A DNA stretch of 37,088 nucleotides, taken from positions 1 to 37,088 of the forward strand of contig JBBSUK010000018.1 of assembly GCA_038234975.1 (NCBI GenBank), read 5' to 3'. The position numbers and the translations under genes were made by a program. Origin of the DNA: Schlegelella_A sp038234975. GTDB taxonomy: Bacteria > Pseudomonadota > Gammaproteobacteria > Burkholderiales > Burkholderiaceae_C. The notes beneath the pieces are model-generated. The model ran no database searches. It was not told the origin of the DNA and was given only the letters and a program-made list of their open reading frames with translations. Positions 16,620 through 24,777 of this stretch are shown in pieces (the first letter of the stretch is position 1; each line of letters opens with the position of its first letter).

Positions 16620-17474
16620 CTATGCGCGCGAAGCGGTTTCCTGACGCGCCTGCGCCTGCTCGACGCCGACCTTGACCGCAAGCGTCACGAGCGCGAGCAG
16701 CGCGAGCAGCGAGGCGACGGCGAAAGCCGCCGAGAACTGGTATTCGTTGTAGAGGATCTCGATGTGCAGCGGCATCGTGTTGGTCTGCCCGCGGATGTGC
16801 CCCGAGACGACGCTCACGGCGCCGAACTCGCCCATCGCCCGTGCGTTGCACAGGATCACGCCGTAGACGAGCGCCCACTTCACGTTGGGCAGGGTGACCC
16901 GCCGCAGGATCTGCCAGCCGCTCGCGCCGAGCACGCGCGCCGCTTCCTCCTGCTCGGTGCCCTGCGCCTGCATCAGCGGCACCAGCTCGCGGGCGACGAA
17001 CGGGAAGGTGACGAACACCGTCGCCAGCACGATCCCCGGCAGCGCGAAGATCACCTTCAGGTCGTGATCGCGCAGCCACTCGCCGAACCAGCCCTGCAGG
17101 CCGAAGACGAGCACGTAGATCAGCCCGGCGATCACCGGGCTCACGGAGAACGGCAGATCGATCAGCGTCAGCAGCACGCTCTTGCCCCGGAACTCGAACT
17201 TGGCGATCGCCCACGCTGCGGCGATGCCGAATGCGAGATTGAGCGGCACCGAGATCGCGGCCGCGACGAGCGTGAGGCGGATCGCCGAGCGCGCGTCGGG
17301 GTCTGCGATCGCGGCCCAGTAGACGTCGAGCCCCTTCCTCAGCGCCTCGACGAACACCGCCACCAGCGGCACGACGAGAAAGAGCGCGATGAAGCCGAGT
17401 GCGACCGCGATCAGCAGCCGGCGCACCCAGGGCGCCTCGGTGGTGACGACGGCGGCGGAGGCGATGCGATTCAT
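16620..17474 (-). CDS. cysW: sulfate ABC transporter permease CysW
   Basis: This 284-residue inner-membrane permease has about six TM segments. The first is LLIAVALGFIALFLVVPLVA. The CysW-type segments DLPFSVSPVIAGLIYVLVFG and the EAA loop EEEAARVLGASGWQILRRVT are present (the first two residues read QE in this protein). AMGEFGAVSVVSGHIRGQTN is diagnostic of CysW over CysT. It pairs with CysT to form the sulfate channel. The ATG at 17474 overlaps the cysT stop as ATGA, so translation is coupled. Confidence 0.95.
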   Translation of the reverse strand: MNRIASAAVVTTEAPWVRRLLIAVALGFIALFLVVPLVAVFVEALRKGLDVYWAAIADPDARSAIRLTLVAAAISVPLNLAFGIAAAWAIAKFEFRGKSVLLTLIDLPFSVSPVIAGLIYVLVFGLQGWFGEWLRDHDLKVIFALPGIVLATVFVTFPFVARELVPLMQAQGTEQEEAARVLGASGWQILRRVTLPNVKWALVYGVILCNARAMGEFGAVSVVSGHIRGQTNTMPLHIEILYNEYQFSAAFAVASLLALLALVTLAVKVGVEQAQARQETASRA

Positions 17475-18307
17475 CCCCGCCCCTGCCGCCCGCGGGTCCA
17501 GGCCTGCAGGCCGTTGATCGCCAGCAGCAGCGCGAACGAGGCGACGAGCATCACCACGGCGATCGCGGTGGCGCCCTGGTAGTCGTACTGCTCGAGCTTG
17601 GTGATGAGGATGAGCGGGACGATCTCCGAGACCATCGGCAGGTTGCCGGCGATGAAGATCACCGAGCCGTACTCGCCGAGCGCCCGGGCGAAGGCGAGCG
17701 CGAAGCCCGTCAGCAGGGCCGGCACGAGCGCCGGCAGCACCACCCGCACGACCGTCTGCAGGCGGCTCGCGCCGAGCATCGCCGCCGCCTCCTCGACCTC
17801 GCGCGGCAGATCCTCCAGCACCGGCTGCAGCGTGCGCACGACGAAGGGCAGGCCGATGAAGGTGAGCGCGATCCAGACACCGACCGGCGTGAAGCTCACC
17901 TTGAACGGGAGCCACGAGCCGATCCAGCCGTTGCCCGACCAGAGCGCCGTGAGCGCGATGCCGGCAACCGCCGTGGGCAGCGCGAACGGCAGGTCGACGA
18001 GCGCATCGACGATGCGGCGGCCGGGGAACTCGTAGCGCACCAGCACCCAGGCGACGACGAGGCCGAACACGGCGTTGACGAGCCCGGCGAGAAACGACGC
18101 GCCGAACGTCAACCGGTAGGCGGCGAGCACGCGCGGCGAAGCGACCGCGCTCCAGAACGCCGGCCACGTCATCGTGAACGTCTTCAGGAACGCCGCCGAG
18201 AGCGGCACCAGGACGACCAGCGCGAGGTAGAACAGCGTGAAGCCGAGGGCGAGGTCGAAGCCGGGCAGCACGCTGTGCCGCCGCTGCAGCGCGCGCGAGA
18301 GCAGCAT
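17471..18307 (-). CDS. cysT: sulfate ABC transporter permease CysT (CysU)
   Basis: This 278-residue permease opens MLLSRALQRRHSVLPGFDLA. The phrase VLPGF followed by ALGFTLFYLALVVLVPLSA is the classic CysT N-terminus. DLPFALPTAVAGIALTALW, EEAAAMLGASRLQTVVRVVL and ARALGEYGSVIFIAGNLPM match the family throughout. It forms the membrane channel with CysW. It begins 34 bases after the stop of the binding-protein gene and overlaps cysW by four bases. Confidence 0.95.
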   Translation of the reverse strand: MLLSRALQRRHSVLPGFDLALGFTLFYLALVVLVPLSAAFLKTFTMTWPAFWSAVASPRVLAAYRLTFGASFLAGLVNAVFGLVVAWVLVRYEFPGRRIVDALVDLPFALPTAVAGIALTALWSGNGWIGSWLPFKVSFTPVGVWIALTFIGLPFVVRTLQPVLEDLPREVEEAAAMLGASRLQTVVRVVLPALVPALLTGFALAFARALGEYGSVIFIAGNLPMVSEIVPLILITKLEQYDYQGATAIAVVMLVASFALLLAINGLQAWTRGRQGRG

Positions 18308-18341
18308 CGGTCGAAGCCGGTTCGGTGGTCCGCCCGCCCGC

Positions 18342-19373
18342 CTACTTCTTCGCCGCGAGGACCTGGTCGAAGATCGCGCCGTCGTCGAAGTGGTCCTTCT
18401 GCGCCTTCGTCCAGCCACCGAAATAGTCGTCGATGGTGAAGGTCTGCACCGCCGGGAAGTCCTTCGCGTACTTCGCGAGCAGCGCCTTCGAGCGCGGCCG
18501 GATCTGGTGCCTGGCGGCGATCTCCTGCGCCTCGTCGGTGTAGAGGACCTGCAGATAGGCCTCGGCCTGCTTGCGCGTTCCCCGCTTGTCGACCACCTTG
18601 TCGACGACGGTCACCGGGTTCTCGGCGAGGATGGTCGACTTCGGGTAGACGACGTCGAAGTGGTCGCCGAACTCGGCCTTGATGAGGTTGATCTCGCTCT
18701 CGAAGGTGCACAGCGCGTCGCCGATGCCACGCTGCGCGAACGTCGTCGTCGCGGCGCGGCCGCCGCCGTCGAACACCGGCACGTTGGCGAAGATCTTCTG
18801 CACCAGCGCCCTGGCCTGCTCCGGCTTGCCGCCGGCCTTGAGGACCGAGCCCCACGCGGCGACGTAGGTGTAGCGGCCGTTGCCGGTGATCTTCGGGTTG
18901 GGGATGACGACGCTGGTGCCCGCCCTGGCGAGGTCGGGCCAGTCCTTGATGCCCTTGGGGTTGCCCTTGCGCACGAGGATCACGGTCACCGAGGTGGTCG
19001 GCGCCGAGTTGTCGGGCAGGCGCTTGGCCCAGTCGACCGGGATCAGCTTGCCGCGCGTGGCCAGCACGTCGATGTCGCTCGACTGGTTCATCGTCACGAC
19101 GTCGGCCTCGAGGCCGTCGATGACGGCACGCGCCTGCTTGCTCGATCCGCCGTGCGACTGCTTGATCTCGATCGCCTCGCCGGACTTCTGCTTCCAGTCG
19201 CGCTCGAAGGCCGGGTTGATCTCCTTGTACAGCTCGCGGGCGACGTCGTAGCTGACGTTGAGCAGCGTCGTCGCGGCAGCGGCGGGCGCGGGCGCGAGGC
19301 CGGCCGCGAGGGCGGCGGCGAACGACAGCGCGGCCGCGGCGAGGAATGGGCGTCTGGAACGGGAGATCGTCAT
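18342..19373 (-). CDS. sbp: periplasmic sulfate-binding protein
   Basis: This 343-residue protein is the first gene of the sulfate import operon. A signal peptide (basic SRSRRP, hydrophobic FLAAAALSFAAALAAGLAP, cleavage near AAA) is followed by the mature start TTLLNVSYDVARELYKEINP. Sbp/CysP hallmarks are QSHGGSSKQARAVIDGLEAD, VTMNQSSDID and WPDLARAGTSVVIPNPKITG. GNGRYTYVAAWG also fits. It captures sulfate in the periplasm and hands it to CysTW. The 92-base upstream gap contains two GC-rich hairpins (19381-19395 and 19424-19436); I could not identify a confident CysB site. Sbp and CysP are hard to separate by eye, and thiosulfate is a possible ligand. Confidence 0.95.
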   Translation of the reverse strand: MTISRSRRPFLAAAALSFAAALAAGLAPAPAAAATTLLNVSYDVARELYKEINPAFERDWKQKSGEAIEIKQSHGGSSKQARAVIDGLEADVVTMNQSSDIDVLATRGKLIPVDWAKRLPDNSAPTTSVTVILVRKGNPKGIKDWPDLARAGTSVVIPNPKITGNGRYTYVAAWGSVLKAGGKPEQARALVQKIFANVPVFDGGGRAATTTFAQRGIGDALCTFESEINLIKAEFGDHFDVVYPKSTILAENPVTVVDKVVDKRGTRKQAEAYLQVLYTDEAQEIAARHQIRPRSKALLAKYAKDFPAVQTFTIDDYFGGWTKAQKDHFDDGAIFDQVLAAKK

Positions 19374-19465
19374 CTGGATAGGCCGGGGACCGGCCCCGCG
19401 AACGGAGGGAACCGCAAATTGTTGGGGCGCGGCCCCGGTTCGCCAACGACGATTCGGTTCGAAGC

Positions 19466-19828
19466 TTATGCGTATCGCTGCTGCCGCGCGAGGCGCCGCA
19501 CGCGCTCGGCGAGCGCCGCGTCGGCCGCGCGCGGTTCGGCCAGCGACCCGTCGAGGGCGGCGCGAACGAGGCGCTCGGCAGCGCCGGGCTGCGGCATCAC
19601 CGGCCCCAGGAACAGGCGACCCGGCGCGTCGACGAGCAGCGTCGGGAAGTTCTCGATGTCGGGGTCGCCGAGCGCGTCGGACTCGTCCTCGACGTCGATC
19701 CAGGCGAAGTCGGCCTCGCCGGCGAAGCGCGCGGCGAGCTGATCGAACGTGGCGCGGTAGTCGCGACAGCTGCCGCACCAGGCGGCGCACAGGCAGACGA
19801 CCAACGGCTTCGGCGCCGGGTCCGTCAT
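19466..19828 (-). CDS. thioredoxin-fold protein
   Basis: This 120-residue protein has one thioredoxin-like domain. The redox motif is AAWCGSCRDY with Cys18 and Cys21, followed by FDQLAARFAGEADFAWIDVE and the cis-Pro loop NFPTLLV (P62). There is no signal peptide, so it is probably cytosolic. It differs from housekeeping thioredoxin (WCGPC), and its long C-terminal tail is rich in Ala and Arg. It begins 28 bases after the stop of a conserved unknown gene on the same strand, suggesting a shared transcript. Likely role: a disulfide reductase for an unknown partner. The ATG at 19828 is chosen because upstream in-frame sequence is a shadow of that neighbour. Confidence 0.88.
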   Translation of the reverse strand: MTDPAPKPLVVCLCAAWCGSCRDYRATFDQLAARFAGEADFAWIDVEDESDALGDPDIENFPTLLVDAPGRLFLGPVMPQPGAAERLVRAALDGSLAEPRAADAALAERVRRLARQQRYA

Positions 19829-19856
19829 GTCGGCACGGCGCGCCGCCGTCTCGGCC

Positions 19857-20165
19857 TCAGCTGTCGACACGCAGCATGTCGTGGACCTCGTGCTCGTGCG
19901 TCGGCAGGCCCTCGAGGCTGATGGTGCGCCAGCCGTTGGCGTACTCGACGCTGCGGAAATGGCGCGCCGGCTCGAGGCCGTGCGGGCCCGGGAAGAGCGC
20001 GAACACGTCTTCGCCGCGGTCGAGCGCGGCGACGACGTCCGCCACGTCGGCAATCTCGGGCTCGGTGTGCCATTCGTTGTTGGTCGTGTCGACCGGGCCC
20101 CATTCGACGCCGGTGACGCGGCCGTCGGTGTCGAGCCTGACCTTGGCTACGGCATGAACCTTCAT
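19857..20165 (-). CDS. conserved hypothetical protein, 102 residues
   Basis: I do not recognise a named family. The product begins MKVHAVAKVRLDTDGRVTGV and contains EWGPVDTTNNEW. Its centre is VADVVAALDRGEDVFALFPG, and it ends HEVHDMLRVDS. It is acidic and soluble-looking, with no signal peptide or membrane segment, and the alternating pattern suggests a small alpha/beta or beta-rich domain. An ATG preceded by GAGGAGT (on the coding strand, just upstream of 20165) is a good start. It is followed closely by the thioredoxin-fold gene, which suggests a functional pair, but its job cannot be inferred. Confidence 0.85.
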   Translation of the reverse strand: MKVHAVAKVRLDTDGRVTGVEWGPVDTTNNEWHTEPEIADVADVVAALDRGEDVFALFPGPHGLEPARHFRSVEYANGWRTISLEGLPTHEHEVHDMLRVDS

Positions 20166-20213
20166 CGTGTACTCCTCGTTCGCTGCGGCGCGGCCAGTAT
20201 GCCGCGCCGGCGG

Positions 20214-21884
20214 CTATTCGCCACCGCGGACGATCCAGTCGGCGGCGCGCTCGGCGATCATCAGGGTCGGCGCGTTGGTGTTGCCGCTGGTGATGGTCGG
20301 CATCACGCTCGCGTCGGCGATGCGCAGACCCGGTACGCCGTGCACCCGCAGCCGCGCGTCGACCACCGCCGCCGGGTCGGCCGCGGGCCCCATCTTCGCC
20401 GTGCCGACGGGGTGGAAGATCGTCGTGCCGATGTCGCCGGCGAGGCGCCAGAGGTCGTCGTCGCTCTCGTATTGCGGGCCCGGCTTGAGCTCGACGGGAC
20501 TGAAGCGCGCCAGCGCCGGCTGAGCGACGATGTGCCGCGTCACGCGCAGGCTGCGCGCGGCGACGCGGCGGTCTTCGTCGGTCGAGAGGTAGTCGGGGGC
20601 GATCGCCGGCGCGTCGGTCGCGGCGGCGGTCGTGATGCGGACGTGGCCGCGGCTCGTCGGGTTCAGGTTGCAGACGCTGGCGGTGAACGCATCGGCCCGG
20701 TGCAGCGGCTCGCCGAAGGCATCGAGCGAGAGCGGCTGCACGTGGTATTCGAGGTCGGCGTGGTCGAGCCCGGGATCGCTTCGCGTGAAGGCACCGAGCT
20801 GCGACGGCGCCATGCTCATCGGGCCGCTGCGCTTCCACGCGTAGTGCAGGCCGATCCGGGCCTTGCCCCACCAGGTGCTGGCGAGCGTGTTGAGCGTTCG
20901 CGTTCCCGAGACGCCGTAGACGGCGCGGACCTGCAGGTGGTCCTGCAGGTTGGCGCCGACGCCGGGCAGTGCGTGGCGCACCGCAACGCCGACGCGGCTC
21001 AGGTGCTCCGGGTCGCCGATTCCCGACAGCTGCAGGATCTGAGGCGTGCCGATCGATCCGGCCGCGAGCACGATCTCGCCGCCGGGCGCGAGATGCGCCT
21101 CGATCGCGTCGCCGCCGCCGTGCGGCAGGACGCGAACGCCGTGCACCGCACCGGTCTCGTCGAACCGCAGCCGCTCGACCTGCGCACCGGTCCACACCTG
21201 CAGGTTGGGCCGCGCCAGGACCGGCCGCAGGAACGCCTTGGTCGCGTTCCAGCGGATGCCGCCGCGCTGGTTGACGTCGAAGTAGCCGACGCCTTCGTTG
21301 TCGCCCCGGTTGAAGTCGGAGGTCGCCGGGATGCCGGCCTCGACGGCAGCGGCTGCGAAGGCGTCGAGCACGTCCCAGCGCAGCCGCTGCTTCTCGACCC
21401 GCCACTCGCCGCCCTGGCGACGGCCCTTCGGGTCGAAGCCGGGCGCTGCGTGCGCATCGTCGGCACCACGATGGTGGTCTTCGTGCTTGAGGAAGAAGGG
21501 CAGGCAGGCGTCCCAGCTCCAGCCCGGGTTGGCGCCGTGGCCGTCGCCGCGGCCCCAGCCGTCGTAGTCGCGGGCCTGGCCGCGCATGTAGATCATGCCG
21601 TTGATGCTCGAGCTGCCGCCGAGCACCTTGCCGCGCGGGTAACGCAGGCGCCTGCCGTTGAGACCGGCCGACGGCTCGGTCGAGTAGAGCCAGTCGGTGC
21701 GCGGGTTGCCGATGCAGTAGAGGTAGCCGACCGGGATGTGGATCCAGACGTAGTCGTCGTGGCCGCCTGCCTCGATCAGCAGCACGCGCCGCGCCTTGTC
21801 GGCGCTCAGGCGGTTGGCGAGCAGGCAGCCGGCCGTGCCGGCGCCACAGACGATCGCGTCCCAGGTCGCGGCTTGGGCGTCCAT
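20214..21884 (-). CDS. GMC-family FAD-dependent oxidoreductase (choline dehydrogenase-like)
   Basis: This 556-residue protein is a complete GMC flavoprotein. The FAD-binding motif near the N-terminus is CGAGTAGCLLANRLS with the acidic LLIEAGG. The GMC signature 1 region is KVLGGSSSINGMIYMRG, and signature 2 is GSIGTPQILQLSGIG. The catalytic His lies in TTIFHPVGTAKMG, and the C-terminal Asn in SGNTNAPTLMIAE. Such enzymes oxidise alcohols, often with a membrane acceptor; the substrate is unknown. The ATG at 21884 overlaps the last base of the marC-like gene's TGA (TGATG). The longer frame running to 22376 is not a real fusion. Confidence 0.95.
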   Translation of the reverse strand: MDAQAATWDAIVCGAGTAGCLLANRLSADKARRVLLIEAGGHDDYVWIHIPVGYLYCIGNPRTDWLYSTEPSAGLNGRRLRYPRGKVLGGSSSINGMIYMRGQARDYDGWGRGDGHGANPGWSWDACLPFFLKHEDHHRGADDAHAAPGFDPKGRRQGGEWRVEKQRLRWDVLDAFAAAAVEAGIPATSDFNRGDNEGVGYFDVNQRGGIRWNATKAFLRPVLARPNLQVWTGAQVERLRFDETGAVHGVRVLPHGGGDAIEAHLAPGGEIVLAAGSIGTPQILQLSGIGDPEHLSRVGVAVRHALPGVGANLQDHLQVRAVYGVSGTRTLNTLASTWWGKARIGLHYAWKRSGPMSMAPSQLGAFTRSDPGLDHADLEYHVQPLSLDAFGEPLHRADAFTASVCNLNPTSRGHVRITTAAATDAPAIAPDYLSTDEDRRVAARSLRVTRHIVAQPALARFSPVELKPGPQYESDDDLWRLAGDIGTTIFHPVGTAKMGPAADPAAVVDARLRVHGVPGLRIADASVMPTITSGNTNAPTLMIAERAADWIVRGGE

Positions 21885-22357
21885 CAGCGTCCTGCGCGCA
21901 GCAGCCCGGGAAAGAGCTGGCCGAGCCCCTCGGACATCACCTCGATGGCGAGCGCGGCCAGCAGCAGCCCCATCAGCCGCGTCATGACGTTGATGCCGGT
22001 CTTGCCGAGCCATTTCGCGATGCGGCCGGGCGGCATGAACGCGAACCACACCGCAAGGCCGATGACGACACCGTAGCCGACCAGGGTCGCGATCTCCCAC
22101 CAGCGGCGCGCCTGCTGCGCGTAGATCACCCTCGTCGAGATCGTCGCCGGGTCCGGTGAGCAGCGGGATCGCCAGCGGGACGATGGCGATCCAGTCGCCG
22201 GCGTCGACCTTGTCGCTGCGCTCGGCGAGGTCCTCGTGTGCACCGTGCGCCGCCGCTGCGGCCGCGTGAAGCCTTCGGTGAAGTGGATGAAGAAGGGGAT
22301 GACGCCGATCGGGTTGACGATGGCGAGCAGCGCGATCAGGGGCTTGAGCGTGTCCAC
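21884..22357 (-). pseudogene. MarC-family membrane protein gene with internal deletion and two frame jumps
   Basis: The N-terminus (GTG start at 22357; LKPLIALLAIVNPIGVIPFF) and the C-terminus (MTRLMGLLLAALAIEVMSEG) are clearly MarC-like. Residues about 38-70 are Arg/Ser/Thr/Pro-rich nonsense. In another frame the same DNA reads AHEDLAERSDKVDAGDWIAI followed by VPLAIPLLTGPG, which is the true MarC sequence. The gene has therefore lost roughly 40-50 codons, including TM2 and TM3, out of frame near 22245, and regained frame by one extra base near 22150. The remaining 157-residue ORF is short for MarC (about 200 or more) and should not fold normally. It is either a decayed gene or an assembly error. 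The start overlaps the cobalamin-binding gene by 22 bases. Confidence 0.75.
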
Positions 22358-23154
22358 GGGGCCGGATTGTCGTCATCGGCGAGCCGGCGCAGGTAGGCCA
22401 GGCCGGCGACGGCGCGCGGCCCGTACCAGGACAGCAACTCGCCGTCGATCGGCGTCACGCGGGCGTTCGGGCACATCGCCTGCGCTTCGCGTGCATGCGC
22501 CTGGCCGAAAGCGAAGGGCTCGGAGCTGAGGAGCACCTGCTCGACCTCGGCCAGCCACGGCTCGTCGCCGGCGAGCGTCGGGTAGCGCGTGCCTCCGGTG
22601 GGGCCGCCGTCGATCGCCGGCAGCGTGTGCCAGCCGATGCGCGCGAGCATCCGCGAGATGTAGGTGTCGCGGGCGACGGTCATCCACGGCGCGTGCCAGA
22701 CGAGGTAGAGCACGCGCAGCGTCGGCCGGCCGTCGGCGACGGTGGCAGCGAGCGCGTCGACCAGCGCGGCGCGCAGCGCGCCGGCCGCCTCGGCGACGCC
22801 GTCGACACCCCGGAACGGAGCTGCGACCGCGTCGACCAGCGCGAGGTTGTCTTGCGGGCCGAGCGGATGCGTGACGACGATCTCCGGCGGTGCCGCCCAG
22901 GCGCGCATCGCCTCGACCGTCTCGCGCCGGTTCTCGTCGACATTGACGAGCACGTGCGTCGGCCGCAGCCGCTCGAGCTTGTCGAGGTTCACGGTCTTGG
23001 TGCCGCCGACCTTGGGCACCCGGGCCACGGTCTCGGCCGGATGGATGCACCAGCCGGTGCGCGCGACCAGGCGCCCGCCCAGGCCGAGTGCCGCGACGAG
23101 CTCGGTCAGACTCGGCACCAGGCTGGCGACGCGCGGCAACGGCTGCGATCGCAC
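22336..23154 (-). CDS. cobalamin-binding protein, BtuF-like helical-backbone receptor
   Basis: This protein of about 272 residues belongs to the helical-backbone metal receptor (PBP III) superfamily. Key segments are RVASLVPSLTELVAALGLG, RTGWCIHPAETVARVPKVGG, and VNLDKLERLRPTHVLVNVDE. The second half has VLYLVWHAPWMTVARDTYIS, then a C-terminal LLSWYGPRAVAGLAYL. This resembles the cobalamin-binding proteins common in betaproteobacteria. No convincing signal peptide precedes the fold, so it may act in the cytosol or need a further upstream start. I chose the GTG at 23154; a TTG at 23175 is the alternative. No BtuC or BtuD permease or ATPase is adjacent. Confidence 0.85.
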   Translation of the reverse strand: MRSQPLPRVASLVPSLTELVAALGLGGRLVARTGWCIHPAETVARVPKVGGTKTVNLDKLERLRPTHVLVNVDENRRETVEAMRAWAAPPEIVVTHPLGPQDNLALVDAVAAPFRGVDGVAEAAGALRAALVDALAATVADGRPTLRVLYLVWHAPWMTVARDTYISRMLARIGWHTLPAIDGGPTGGTRYPTLAGDEPWLAEVEQVLLSSEPFAFGQAHAREAQAMCPNARVTPIDGELLSWYGPRAVAGLAYLRRLADDDNPAPWTRSSP

Positions 23155-23194
23155 GCCGCTCAGCCCGAAAAGCAACAGAAGGGTCGACGGCAGG

Positions 23195-23317
23195 TCAACT
23201 TCGACTCCAGTTCATTTATATTCGCAAGTCTCTGTCTGGAGGCAGGTGCTGGCGTGAATGGTTCACGTGGTGGGATCGCTCCATGAACAGTCAGAAGAGT
23301 CGAAAGGGAGCTCCTCG
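23195..23317 (+). promoter_or_regulatory. leader region of the glycine-rich RNA-binding protein
   Basis: An AT-rich island unusual for this window holds a -10-like TATATT at 23217-23222. No convincing -35 box is seen at the right spacing. The leader would be about 90 bases long and ends with the strong ribosome-binding site AAGGGAG at 23304-23310, 7 bases before the GTG start. Cold-shock-style leader control is possible but not shown. Confidence 0.35.
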
Positions 23318-23890
23318 GTGGGCAACAAACTGTACGTCGGCAATCTTTCCTACAGCATTCGCGATGAGGACCTGCAACAGGCATTCGCGCAGTTCGGGAC
23401 GGTCACTTCCGCCAAGGTGATGATGGACCGGGACACCGGCCGCTCGAAGGGCTTCGGCTTCGTCGAGATGGGCGGCGACCCGGAGGCACAGGCCGCGATC
23501 AACGGCCTCAATGGCCAGCCTCTCGAGGGCCGCGCCATCGTCGTCAACGAGGCACGGCCGCGTGAAGACCGTCCGGGTGGCGGCGGTGGTGGCGGCGGCT
23601 ATCGCGGAGGCGGTGGCGGCGGCTATGGCGGTGGCGGCAGTGGCGGCAGTGGTGGCGGTGGCGGCAGCTACGGCGGTGGCGGCGGCGGCAACTACGGCGG
23701 CGGCGGCGGTGGTCGTCCCGGCGGTGGCGGCGGCTACGGCGGCGGCGGTGGCGGCAGCGGCGGTGGTGGTGGCTACGGCGGTGGTGGCGGTAGCCGCTCC
23801 GGCGGTGGCGGCAGCTACGGCGGCGGCGGTGGGCGCTCCGGCGGTGGCGGTGGCGGTGGCGGCGGCGGCGGAAGCCGCGGCGGTTACTGA
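23318..23890 (+). CDS. glycine-rich RRM RNA-binding protein
   Basis: This 190-residue protein has one RNA-recognition motif at about residues 4-80. RNP2 is LYVGNL and RNP1 is KGFGFVEM, both with the usual aromatics. A tail of about 100 residues follows that is almost all Gly with scattered Tyr, Ser and Arg (repeats of GGGGGYGGGG and SRSGGGG). The layout is that of cyanobacterial and plant glycine-rich RNA-binding proteins; bacterial members bind RNA and are often cold- or stress-responsive. The GTG at 23318 is chosen because of AAGGGAG 7 bases upstream and because family members start just before KLYVGNL. An in-frame ATG at 23258 would add an odd leader peptide. An intrinsic terminator follows 38 bases after the stop. 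Confidence 0.92.
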   Translation: MGNKLYVGNLSYSIRDEDLQQAFAQFGTVTSAKVMMDRDTGRSKGFGFVEMGGDPEAQAAINGLNGQPLEGRAIVVNEARPREDRPGGGGGGGGYRGGGGGGYGGGGSGGSGGGGGSYGGGGGGNYGGGGGGRPGGGGGYGGGGGGSGGGGGYGGGGGSRSGGGGSYGGGGGRSGGGGGGGGGGGSRGGY

Positions 23891-23928
23891 TCCAACGCCG
23901 GCCGGCGCGCAAGCACCGGCCTCGCGAC

Positions 23929-23960
23929 AAGGCGGCGGCGCTTCGGCTCGCCGCCTTTTT
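23929..23960 (+). terminator. intrinsic terminator of the RRM gene
   Basis: A perfect 9-base stem, AAGGCGGCG (23929-23937) and CGCCGCCTT (23949-23957), encloses an 11-base loop. A run of five T's ends at 23960. It follows the RRM gene by 38 bases. The opposite strand has only two A's before the stem, so it is mainly unidirectional. Confidence 0.88.
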
Positions 23961-23991
23961 CACGCCCGGCGCCGTGGCACCGGTCGGCGGT

Positions 23992-24777
23992 TCACTCGCC
24001 CTGCCGGCGCTTGCGTGGACGCCCGGCCAGGAGGCGGTCGAACAGGACGTTCGGCAACGCACGCAACAGCTTCGCGACGATGCCCATCTGCCACGGGATG
24101 ACGCACCAGCTCGCACCGGCCTCGATGGCGTCGCAGGCCCGTGCGGCGAACGCGTCGGCTTCCATCAGGAACGGCATCGGGTAGCGGTTGCGCTCGGTCA
24201 GCGGAGTGGCGATGTAACCGGGCGCGATCGTCACCACGCGCACGCCATGCGGTCGCAGCTCGCCGCGCAGGCTCTCGCAGTAGGCGATCACGGCGGCCTT
24301 GCTCGAGCAGTAGGCGGCGTGCCCCGGCATGCCGCGGATGCCGGCGACGCTGGCGATGCCGACCAGCGTTCCGGACCGCCGTTCGCGCATCGGCGCGACG
24401 AACGGCTGGAAGGTCGCGGCCATGCCGAGGTTGTTGGTTTCCCAGGTCGCCCGCATCACGTCGAGGTCGGCCAGCTCGGCGGTGTCGACGCCGACCGAGA
24501 TGCCGGCGTTGGCGACAACGACGTCCGGCAGGCCTTGAGCCGCGATGCAGGCGCGGCCGACCGCGGTGATGGCCGCGATGTCGCGCACGTCGGCCGTGTA
24601 GACGGCGACACGATCGGCGGCGATGCCCTGCTCGCCGACCCATCGCGTCACCTCGTCGCCGCGCCGCGCGACCAGCGCCAGCGCGTAGCCGCGCCGGTGC
24701 AGCTCGAGGGCCAGCGCCTGGCCGATGCCGCCCGAAGCGCCGGTGACGAACGCGAGCGGCCGCCCGGCCACGCTCAT
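23992..24777 (-). CDS. SDR family oxidoreductase
   Basis: This 261-residue classical SDR has cofactor motif VTGASGGIGQALA, the basic LVARRGDEV after the second strand (NADP preference), and the family motif ANAG. The catalytic Ser is in GIASVAGIRG and Tyr/Lys in YCSSK. A longer, basic C-terminus (LLAGRPRKRRQGE) and the PMPFLMEADAFAARACDAIE segment resemble the membrane-associated SDRs often annotated as acetoin- or ketoacyl-reductase-like. The ATG at 24777 overlaps the lptC stop as ATGA. It therefore sits in the kdsC-lptC transcript, in the position normally held by lptA. Confidence 0.93.
   Translation of the reverse strand: MSVAGRPLAFVTGASGGIGQALALELHRRGYALALVARRGDEVTRWVGEQGIAADRVAVYTADVRDIAAITAVGRACIAAQGLPDVVVANAGISVGVDTAELADLDVMRATWETNNLGMAATFQPFVAPMRERRSGTLVGIASVAGIRGMPGHAAYCSSKAAVIAYCESLRGELRPHGVRVVTIAPGYIATPLTERNRYPMPFLMEADAFAARACDAIEAGASWCVIPWQMGIVAKLLRALPNVLFDRLLAGRPRKRRQGE

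Noticed and set aside
19374..19465. A CysB operator upstream of sbp
   Set aside because: Only GC-rich hairpins and an isolated ATAAG-like stretch are visible; nothing matches a CysB site well enough to claim.
20214..22376. A 720-residue fusion of MarC-like and GMC oxidoreductase sequence
   Set aside because: The GMC protein begins normally at 21884. The extra N-terminal part shows MarC sequence only over a short patch, explained by the frame jumps in the marC gene.
23581..23889. Tandem DNA repeat as a mobile or CRISPR-like element
   Set aside because: The repetition is explained by the poly-glycine coding tail; there are no regular spacers or flanking duplications.
23511..24116. Long Ala/Val-rich and Arg/His-rich ORFs over the glycine-rich tail on both strands
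   Set aside because: They are other-frame readings of the GGC/GGT repeat; the RRM frame has the domain, ribosome-binding site and terminator.
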